From the NCBI GenBank assembly GCA_903870955.1, contig CAIQEX010000261.1, positions 1 through 5,586 of the forward strand: DNA of 5,586 bases, in the 5' to 3' direction. The position numbers and the translations under genes were made by a program. The notes under the pieces were generated by a model that was given only the letters and a program-made list of their open reading frames with translations, searched no databases and was not told the DNA's origin. Each line of letters starts with the position of its first letter. Position 1 is the first letter of the stretch. Source of the DNA: an uncultured beta proteobacterium. Lineage in GTDB: Bacteria > Pseudomonadota > Gammaproteobacteria > Burkholderiales > Burkholderiaceae_C. Of this stretch, positions 1-4,442 are shown piece by piece.

Positions 1-228
1 CAGCAGCTCCATCAGGTTTTCGTTGGTGGGAGCACAGGTGCTCTGTACCACGAAGACATCCCGGGCACGCACGTTCTGGTTGATCTCGACGGTGACTTCG
101 CCATCCGAAAAACGGCCAACCGTCGCAGCTCCCAAGGAGATTCCAAGGTGCTCTGCGATCGATGCGGCCATGCCAGGATTGGCATTGCCGGTGAAGACCA
201 TGAAATCGGGAGGGGTCGGTGCCTGCAT
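1..228 (-). CDS. prs: Ribose-phosphate pyrophosphokinase (PRPP synthetase), N-terminal part, runs off the left edge
   Basis: Prs transfers pyrophosphate from ATP to ribose 5-phosphate, giving PRPP for purine, pyrimidine, histidine, tryptophan and NAD synthesis in the cytoplasm. Reading the minus strand from the ATG at 228 gives 76 uninterrupted codons to the window edge. They begin [20 protein letters not shown] and contain the hallmark GRFSDGEV block (about residues 38-45) followed by [17 protein letters not shown] at the end of the visible part. These match the N-terminal fold and the family's strongly conserved ST-APTN-NLMEL segment. About a quarter of the usual 310-320 residues is present; the PRPP-binding loop and catalytic flap lie outside. 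The start at 228 is chosen because the [10 protein letters not shown] segment then begins where the family normally begins. The frame also stays open to another ATG at 291, and the ribosome binding site before 228 is weak. The gene follows ispE and tRNA-Gln in the same direction, and I see no convincing promoter of its own in the 78-base gap. Confidence 0.96.
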   Translation of the reverse strand, partial: MQAPTPPDFMVFTGNANPGMAASIAEHLGISLGAATVGRFSDGEVTVEINQNVRARDVFVVQSTCAPTNENLMELL

Positions 229-254
229 GAGGATTCCAGCGAAAAGGTGTGGGT

Positions 255-265
255 TTACGTCGTAA
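255..265. repeat. 11-base palindrome TTACG-T-CGTAA in the prs leader
   Basis: The 78 bases between tRNA-Gln and prs (229-306) hold no gene. The clearest structure is a perfect inverted repeat with 5-base arms around one central base, 27 bases upstream of the prs start. A second small fold, GGAC-ATG-GGTCC on the minus strand (about 282-293), lies closer to the tRNA. No good -35/-10 pair and no stem followed by a T run is visible, so prs probably depends on transcription from upstream genes. Arms this short can arise by chance, so an operator role is speculation. Confidence 0.3.
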
Positions 266-306
266 CTTTGCGCATCCTGCTGCGGACCCATGTCCAGCAA
301 CAGATT

Positions 307-383
307 TGGCAGGGGAGGAAGGATTCGAACCTTCGCATGCTGGAATCAAAATCCAGTGCCTTAACCAACTTGGCGACTCCCCT
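307..383 (-). tRNA. tRNA-Gln, anticodon UUG
   Basis: The minus strand from 383 to 307 folds into a complete 77-base cloverleaf with an encoded CCA end. The acceptor stem AGGGGAG/CTCCCCT pairs at all seven positions. The D arm is GCC/GGC around AAGTTGGTTAA. The anticodon stem CTGGA/TCCAG encloses the loop TTTTGAT, with TTG as anticodon (347-349). A five-base variable region is followed by the T arm GAAGG-TTCGAAT-CCTTC, then discriminator G and CCA. The G73 discriminator, G2-C71 and G3-C70 pairs and the weak A1-U72 pair agree with known glutaminyl-tRNA synthetase identity elements. It reads CAA and, by wobble, CAG codons. It lies between ispE and prs in the same direction, so it is probably cut out of a mixed mRNA/tRNA transcript by RNase P and 3' processing enzymes. 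Confidence 0.97.
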
Positions 384-389
384 ACACAG

Positions 390-411
390 GTTGCTGGCGA
401 ACGCCAACAAC
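390..411 (-). other. Stem-loop between ispE and tRNA-Gln, possible processing or mRNA 3'-end element
   Basis: The 38 bases between the ispE stop and the tRNA contain an inverted repeat with 10-base arms and a two-base centre. Read as minus-strand RNA it is GUUGUUGGC, a GUUC loop and GCCAGCAAC. All arm positions pair there, one of them as a G-U wobble. On the plus strand the same position would be an A-C mismatch. It starts 10 bases after the ispE stop codon and ends six bases before the mature tRNA 5' end. The bases after it are CTGTGT, not a T run, so it is not a typical intrinsic terminator. A role in protecting the ispE 3' end, or in presenting the tRNA leader for processing, is inference. 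Confidence 0.45.
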
Positions 412-421
412 CGCTAAACCA

Positions 422-1270
422 TCAATTTCCATCGCTGTTAGCCCATCCTAAAAGCGGATGAACATCCAAGCTGTTGCAAACTCTGACTTGCATCGCATCG
501 GGTGCGTTCTGCAAATCTACAGCATGCAACAAGTGCGCAAATACTGCGCTTCCTGAGCCGGTCATCCGTCCACTTAGTCCTAGTGTTGCAAGCCACGCAA
601 GGGCTTGATTCACACCGGGGCACAACTTCTGGGCTACGGCTTGCAAGTCATTTCGACCAAAGGTCAATGTGTTTGCAGCGAAGCCTGAAATTATAGCAGT
701 CTCTGAATCGCGTTTTAGCTCGGGGTCTGAAAAAATCAATTTTGTGTCCAAGCCGGCGTCTGGCTTCACGACGACGAACTGTGCCGAGGGCAATTGCAAG
801 GGCGTAATTTTTTCGCCAATGCCTTCGACCCAGCCGTGGCGACAACTTAGAAAAAACGGCACATCGGCACCGATCTTCAAGCCGATTGCCATCAATTTTT
901 CTAGCGGCAATCGCAAGTTCCACAGCCGGTTTAAGGCCAGCAGCGTGCTCGCTGCATCGGATGAGCCGCCGCCCATACCCGCTTGCGCAGGAACCGATTT
1001 CAGAATGCCGATATGTGCACCGGATGTGCAACCTGTCTCTGTCTGCAGCGCTTTGGCAGCGCGCACGCACAAATCATCGGCGGGCAGGGGCCAACTGAGA
1101 TCTTCGCGGGTGATGAGACCGTCACTGCGAATTTCAAAATGCAGCGTGTCGCACCAGTCAATCAGCATGAAAGCAGATTGCAATAAATGGTAGCCATCGT
1201 CCCGACGACCGGTAATGTGCAGGAAGAGGTTGAGTTTGGCCGGAGCCGGAATGTCGTAAAGCGACTGCAT
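422..1270 (-). CDS. ispE: 4-diphosphocytidyl-2-C-methyl-D-erythritol kinase
   Basis: IspE is the ATP-dependent kinase of the MEP (non-mevalonate) isoprenoid pathway. It phosphorylates the 2-hydroxyl of CDP-methylerythritol in the cytoplasm. The 282-residue protein has the family's usual length and full GHMP-kinase layout. The N-terminal PAPAKLNLFLHITGRRDDGYH carries the substrate-side Lys12 (equivalent to E. coli Lys10). The glycine-rich ATP loop PAQAGMGGGSSDAAS spans residues 94-108. GADVPFF at 134-140 carries Asp136, equivalent to the catalytic Asp141 of E. coli. The C-terminal motif RMTGSGSAVFA spans 235-245. The ATG at 1270 is chosen because it places the AKLNLFL strand at the usual distance from the N-terminus; the ribosome binding site is weak. 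The gene lies 32 bases after lolB and just before tRNA-Gln and prs, the same lolB-ispE-prs order as in E. coli and Pseudomonas, so it is probably cotranscribed. No key residue is missing. Confidence 0.97.
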   Translation of the reverse strand: MQSLYDIPAPAKLNLFLHITGRRDDGYHLLQSAFMLIDWCDTLHFEIRSDGLITREDLSWPLPADDLCVRAAKALQTETGCTSGAHIGILKSVPAQAGMGGGSSDAASTLLALNRLWNLRLPLEKLMAIGLKIGADVPFFLSCRHGWVEGIGEKITPLQLPSAQFVVVKPDAGLDTKLIFSDPELKRDSETAIISGFAANTLTFGRNDLQAVAQKLCPGVNQALAWLATLGLSGRMTGSGSAVFAHLLHAVDLQNAPDAMQVRVCNSLDVHPLLGWANSDGN

Positions 1271-1302
1271 GGCGGCATTATCCGCGCGGTGTGAGGGCGG
1301 AC

Positions 1303-1803
1303 TTAGCGGTCCAGGACGATTTTTAGTTCAGCCTGCACTTCTTCCACATGGCTCGCGAACAGGCGCCCATCGGGCAACCCACTTAGATCGGCTTGCCAGC
1401 CTGCGGCCTCTTCGGGTTGTCCGCGCAACCAGGCAAACAGGCTGGCCACGGGCAGATCCGCGCCAGTGGTGCTGCGTGCCATGGTCTGCAGGGATTCAAA
1501 GTGCTGTTCTTTGCCTTCGGTCTTGAGCGTTGCCGAGCCTGGCGTCCACACCAGGTGCGCCAGGGTGGTACCCAGTGGCGAGAAGAGGATCAGTTGGCCA
1601 CTCTCTGGCCGCCCTTGCAATTCAAAGCTGGCCGAAAAGGATTGCACCGGTTTGCTGAACACTTTGACAGCCAGTCGGCCTTGCCAGTGCGCGTCCTGCT
1701 CACCTGGCGGATTTTGGAGTGCCCGTTGATGTGCGCATCCTGCTAGAACCAGTAGAAAGATGCAGAGCCCAATGTGACGCCAGCAATGGCGGAGTGCCGT
1801 CAC
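1303..1803 (-). CDS. lolB: Outer-membrane lipoprotein insertion protein LolB
   Basis: LolB is the last component of the Lol pathway. Anchored at the inner face of the outer membrane, it takes lipoproteins from the periplasmic carrier LolA and inserts them. The 166-residue product starts with a lipoprotein signal: a short charged stretch (MTALRHCWRH), a hydrophobic core (IGLCIFLLVL) and the lipobox LAGC with Cys23. Ala at +2, not Asp, agrees with outer-membrane sorting. The mature part has the expected WQGRLAVKV strand (about 40-48), SPLGTTLAHLVW (75-86) and LPVASLFAWLRGQP (117-130), the recognisable LolB signature regions. It is shorter than E. coli LolB (about 207 residues), as I recall for betaproteobacterial versions. 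The start is GTG at 1803, overlapping the TGA of the TPR gene as GTGA, which suggests translational coupling. A weak TGGGAA lies just upstream. The neighbours ispE and prs support the call. Confidence 0.93.
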   Translation of the reverse strand: MTALRHCWRHIGLCIFLLVLAGCAHQRALQNPPGEQDAHWQGRLAVKVFSKPVQSFSASFELQGRPESGQLILFSPLGTTLAHLVWTPGSATLKTEGKEQHFESLQTMARSTTGADLPVASLFAWLRGQPEEAAGWQADLSGLPDGRLFASHVEEVQAELKIVLDR

Positions 1804-3527
1804 TGTGTTCCCAGGCGCCGCATGGTCTCGCGCAAGGTTTCATTGTCCGGATTTTGGGCCACGCCCTGTTGCCAGACCGTGCGCGCCTGCGCTTGTTGAC
1901 CCAGGCTCCATAGGACTTCTCCCAAATGGGCGGCTATTTCCGGATCGGGCCTGCTTTGGTAAGCCGACTGAAGGATTTGCTGGGCTTGTGCCAAGTTGCC
2001 GCTGCGGTATTCGACCCACCCCAGGCTGTCCTGAATGAAGGGGTCTTCAGGTGCAAATGCGAGTGCCTTCTGGATCAGTTCGCGCGCCTCGGAAAGGCGA
2101 ATCTTGCGATCGGCCAACGAATAGCCCAGCGCGTTATAGGCTTGGTGGTAATCCGGCTTGTTGGCAATCACCTGGCGCAGTAATGTTTCCATCTCGGCAA
2201 TCTTGTCCAACTTTTCGGCGGCCATGGCCAAGTCGTATTGCAGATCAACATCCCCGGGGCTCGACTTCACTGCCTCCTGCAGCACTTCGTAGACCAGAGA
2301 AAACTGCTTGTTGTCGCGCAGCAATTGGACCTCGGCATTGATTTTGGCGCGCGCATCGTCCGGTTCGTCCTCAGGCACTGCACGTATCAAGGCACGCCCC
2401 GCCTCGAGCTTGCCCTGCCGCGCCAAAATGGCGGCGCGGTGACTTTGCACGCGCAGGGTGTCTTGTGGGTTGATGATCAGTGACAGGTAACGCTCGGCCA
2501 CATCCAGACGCTTATCCTGTTCTGCAATTTGGGCCAGCAGCAAGTAAGCCTGCGTCAGCCCGCGATCGGTCAGCTTGTCGCTTTGTTTAGCGCCAACAGA
2601 CTTCAGGGCTACATATTTTTCGAGCGCCGATTGCGCGTCCAGGTTCTGTTTGTCTTGCAATAAAAGTGACCCTTGCACCAACCAGCCGTCGGCAAACTCG
2701 GGCGTTGCAGCGGTGAGTTGCAGCGCCTGGGCCCGCGCGTCGACAAAACGCTGGGCATCCAGCAATTTGCGTATGAATGCCATATGCATTTCGGGGCTGG
2801 CGCCGGCGCGCAAGCGCTGGCGGATCAATTCCTCTGCGCCGGGTAGGCGGGATTCCATCAGGGCCAAAGCAAGTTCGATAGGCTCTTCTGCTTTAGGGTT
2901 CAGAGCGGCCCCCTTTTTTGCGGCCTCGAGTGCGCCCGGTCCATCGCCAGAGAGTACGCGCATGGATCCAATCGCGGCATAGGCGGCCGGGCCCGTGGTG
3001 CTGAGGGTCAGTTCCGGCGCAAGTGCCTGCTCGACTGCCTTGGTCGCGAGTGCTTTGTCGGAAGCCCGCACGAAATAGCGGGGCACGAGCTTGATCGCCT
3101 CCAGCCGATCTGCGGTCGCCAAGCCAGCCAGTTGGCGTTTGATGGGTTCAACGGTTTCGGGAAGTTTGTTCAACCCGATCAGGATTTGCAAAAGGTAACG
3201 GTAGGCGTCTTTTGAAGCTGGCGTTGCGCGTGCCCAGGACTGTGCGGCTTGAAGCGCCGAGTCGCCGGCGCGTGCACGCAGGGCAATTTCCACAGCACGT
3301 TCGAAAAGTTGCTCGGAGCGGCTTTTCTGCGCTGCGTCCAGCATTAACTGGTAGGCCGAGTTGGCATCACCATTGGAGGCACTGATTTCCGAGATCAGTA
3401 ACTCGTACATCAAACTGCCGTTGAGTTCAGAGTTGACTGGCGCTTCGGACTGGGCCCAACCCAGGGGGGTGGATAGGGCCATCGCCAACAAAAGCGTGGG
3501 AAATCTAAAGCACTTTAGAGGTGTCAT
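1800..3527 (-). CDS. Exported tetratricopeptide-repeat protein, LbcA-like
   Basis: This is a 575-residue, mostly helical TPR protein with an export signal. Residues 1-25 (MTPLKCFRFP, then TLLLAMALSTPLGWA, with Q next) look like a type I signal peptide with cleavage after GWA. There is no lipobox cysteine, as Cys6 lies before the hydrophobic core. Repeats run through most of the mature chain. The clearest are at 460-495 (YHQAYNALGYSLADR), 496-525 (DPFIQDSLGWVEYRSGNL) and 526-560 (PDPEIAAHLGEVLWSLGQ). In P. aeruginosa the gene next to lolB-ispE-prs is PA4667 (LbcA), a TPR lipoprotein of nearly the same length that holds the periplasmic protease CtpA and its cell-wall hydrolase substrates. Gene order, length and repeats support orthology, but the function here is inference. 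The frame stays open upstream to 4025, antisense to mutM. I take the ATG at 3527 because it directly precedes the signal peptide. No clear ribosome binding site precedes it. Its stop overlaps the lolB start. Confidence 0.88.
   Translation of the reverse strand: MTPLKCFRFPTLLLAMALSTPLGWAQSEAPVNSELNGSLMYELLISEISASNGDANSAYQLMLDAAQKSRSEQLFERAVEIALRARAGDSALQAAQSWARATPASKDAYRYLLQILIGLNKLPETVEPIKRQLAGLATADRLEAIKLVPRYFVRASDKALATKAVEQALAPELTLSTTGPAAYAAIGSMRVLSGDGPGALEAAKKGAALNPKAEEPIELALALMESRLPGAEELIRQRLRAGASPEMHMAFIRKLLDAQRFVDARAQALQLTAATPEFADGWLVQGSLLLQDKQNLDAQSALEKYVALKSVGAKQSDKLTDRGLTQAYLLLAQIAEQDKRLDVAERYLSLIINPQDTLRVQSHRAAILARQGKLEAGRALIRAVPEDEPDDARAKINAEVQLLRDNKQFSLVYEVLQEAVKSSPGDVDLQYDLAMAAEKLDKIAEMETLLRQVIANKPDYHQAYNALGYSLADRKIRLSEARELIQKALAFAPEDPFIQDSLGWVEYRSGNLAQAQQILQSAYQSRPDPEIAAHLGEVLWSLGQQAQARTVWQQGVAQNPDNETLRETMRRLGTQ
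3504..3519. repeat. 16-base inverted repeat TCTAAAG-CA-CTTTAGA in the first codons of the TPR gene
   Basis: Seven-base arms pair perfectly around a two-base centre. The repeat covers codons 4-8 of the TPR gene (Leu-Lys-Cys-Phe-Arg), close to the divergent spacer that must hold the promoters of this gene and mutM. It is AT-rich against a GC-rich background and brings in the codons CTA and AGA, which are uncommon in such genomes. It could be a dimeric repressor site or an mRNA hairpin near the initiation codon; either role is inference. Confidence 0.5.
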
Positions 3528-3578
3528 CAGGCCATAATAATCGAACACGAATAGCCCGCGTAACCCTGTGACCACCCC
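3528..3578. promoter_or_regulatory. Divergent spacer between the TPR operon and mutM, probable overlapping promoters
   Basis: Only 51 bases separate the two start codons, so promoters for both directions must lie here or extend into the genes. A short AT-rich patch holds a minus-strand TATTAT (3539-3534) and a plus-strand CATAAT (3533-3538), each one or two changes from the TATAAT consensus and overlapping each other. Neither has a good -35 at 16-18 bases. If TATTAT is the -10, transcription would start at or next to the TPR ATG, giving a leaderless or nearly leaderless mRNA. No Shine-Dalgarno sequence is obvious for either gene. Confidence 0.4.
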
Positions 3579-4394
3579 ATGCCCGAACTGCCAGAAGTAG
3601 AAGTGACCCGCCTGAGTTTCGCTCCAGGTATTCAGGGGGCCACCATTCTGGCGGCCAGTCTGGGAAAACCACTGCGCTGGCCTCTGGGCATCGAGCCGCA
3701 ACAGTTGGTAGGGCGGCAGGTGCTGGGCGTTCGGCGGCGGGGAAAGTATCTGTTGATTGACCTGAGCGAGGGCATGCTGCTCTTGCATTTGGGTATGTCG
3801 GGTAGCGTGATCTTTATCTCCGACCCGGACGAACCGGGCAAACATGACCATTTTGATTTGCGCACCACCCGTGGCACGTTGCGTCTGAATGACCCCAGGC
3901 GTTTCGGTGCGGTGGTTTTTGCCAGCAGCCAGGACGATCCGGTTGCGCACAAATTGCTGGGCCGGCTCGGGGTGGAGCCGTTGGGCGAAGACTTTGATGG
4001 GCTTGCTTTTTATCTTGGGTTGCAACAGCGCAAGACCGCGATCAAACAGGTTTTGCTGGCCGGCGAAGTGGTGGTGGGAGTCGGCAACATCTACGCTTCG
4101 GAGGCGTTATTCATGGCGGGCATTCGGCCCACCACACGCGCAAACCGGTTGAGTCGTCCCCGTGCGATGCGCCTGCAGGCGGCCATTCGTGCGGTTTTGG
4201 CACGTGCGGTGGAAAAAGGCGGCAGTACCTTGCGCGATTTTTCCAATGCCCAGGGCGAGTCGGGTCACTTCCAGTTGGAGGCGATGGTTTATGCCCGACA
4301 GGGTGAGCCATGTCGCCAATGTGGCGTGGTCATCAAGGCGATCAAGCAGGGGCAGCGATCGACTTTTTTCTGCCCAAAGTGCCAGAAGCCGTGA
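3579..4394 (+). CDS. mutM: Formamidopyrimidine-DNA glycosylase (8-oxoguanine DNA glycosylase/AP lyase)
   Basis: MutM (Fpg) removes 8-oxoguanine and formamidopyrimidines from oxidised DNA and nicks the abasic site by beta,delta-elimination. The 271 residues match the family's length and contain all key parts. MPELPEVEV gives the N-terminal Pro nucleophile and Glu3 after Met removal. Lys56 sits in [17 protein letters not shown] carries Met73, and DPRRFG (105-110) carries the other base-gap-filling residues. [14 protein letters not shown] (165-178) is the helix-two-turn-helix. The C-terminal zinc finger is Cys245-X2-Cys248-X16-Cys265-X2-Cys268, with Arg260 in QGQRSTFF. The start is fixed by the catalytic proline, although no good ribosome binding site precedes it (the bases before ATG are ACCACCCC). 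It diverges from the TPR operon and is followed after 48 bases by the GTPase gene. The protein looks fully active. Confidence 0.98.
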   Translation: MPELPEVEVTRLSFAPGIQGATILAASLGKPLRWPLGIEPQQLVGRQVLGVRRRGKYLLIDLSEGMLLLHLGMSGSVIFISDPDEPGKHDHFDLRTTRGTLRLNDPRRFGAVVFASSQDDPVAHKLLGRLGVEPLGEDFDGLAFYLGLQQRKTAIKQVLLAGEVVVGVGNIYASEALFMAGIRPTTRANRLSRPRAMRLQAAIRAVLARAVEKGGSTLRDFSNAQGESGHFQLEAMVYARQGEPCRQCGVVIKAIKQGQRSTFFCPKCQKP

Positions 4395-4413
4395 GCCGAG
4401 GCGGGGTTCAAAA

Positions 4414-4422
4414 TGCTATATT
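4414..4422 (+). promoter_or_regulatory. Candidate extended -10 promoter for the GTPase gene (TGCTATATT)
   Basis: In the 48-base gap after mutM, TGC followed by TATATT matches the extended -10 pattern TGnTATAAT with one change. No -35 is recognisable at the right distance, which extended -10 promoters can tolerate. The start point would fall near 4429, just before the ribosome binding site at 4432, leaving a leader of about 14 bases. An imperfect inverted repeat (GGGTTCAA at about 4404-4411 and TTGACCC at 4421-4427) brackets it. The gene may also be read from the mutM promoter. Confidence 0.35.
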
Positions 4423-4431
4423 GACCCACCT

Positions 4432-4438
4432 GAGGGGG
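4432..4438 (+). promoter_or_regulatory. Strong ribosome binding site (GAGGGGG) that fixes the TTG start of the GTPase
   Basis: GAGGGGG lies four bases before TTG at 4443. It is by far the best Shine-Dalgarno match in the window. An in-frame TGA at 4431-4433 rules out any earlier start, and the next in-frame ATG is 29 codons later with nothing comparable before it. Confidence 0.75.
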
Positions 4439-4442
4439 AAAC

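Noticed and set aside
390..411. Reading the ispE/tRNA stem-loop as an intrinsic terminator
   Set aside because: No T run follows it in the direction of transcription, and a terminator there would cut off the tRNA and prs, which show no clear promoters of their own.
23..461. Short plus-strand open frames across prs, the tRNA and the ispE end
   Set aside because: They read through a tRNA gene and antisense to prs; no ribosome binding site or family resemblance is visible.
669..1193. Plus-strand open frame of 174 codons opposite ispE
   Set aside because: It is opposite a complete, motif-confirmed ispE gene and shows no recognisable protein feature.
1271..1302. Possible hairpin in the lolB-ispE gap (GTCCGC with GCGGAT on the minus strand)
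   Set aside because: It has only five pairs plus one wobble around an 11-base loop, in GC-rich sequence and without a T run. It is expected by chance and not a terminator.
3528..4025. 166-codon N-terminal extension of the TPR reading frame on the minus strand, making a 741-residue protein
   Set aside because: It is antisense to the well-supported mutM gene, has no domain character, and would place the signal peptide in the middle of the protein. The ATG at 3527 fits export and family length.
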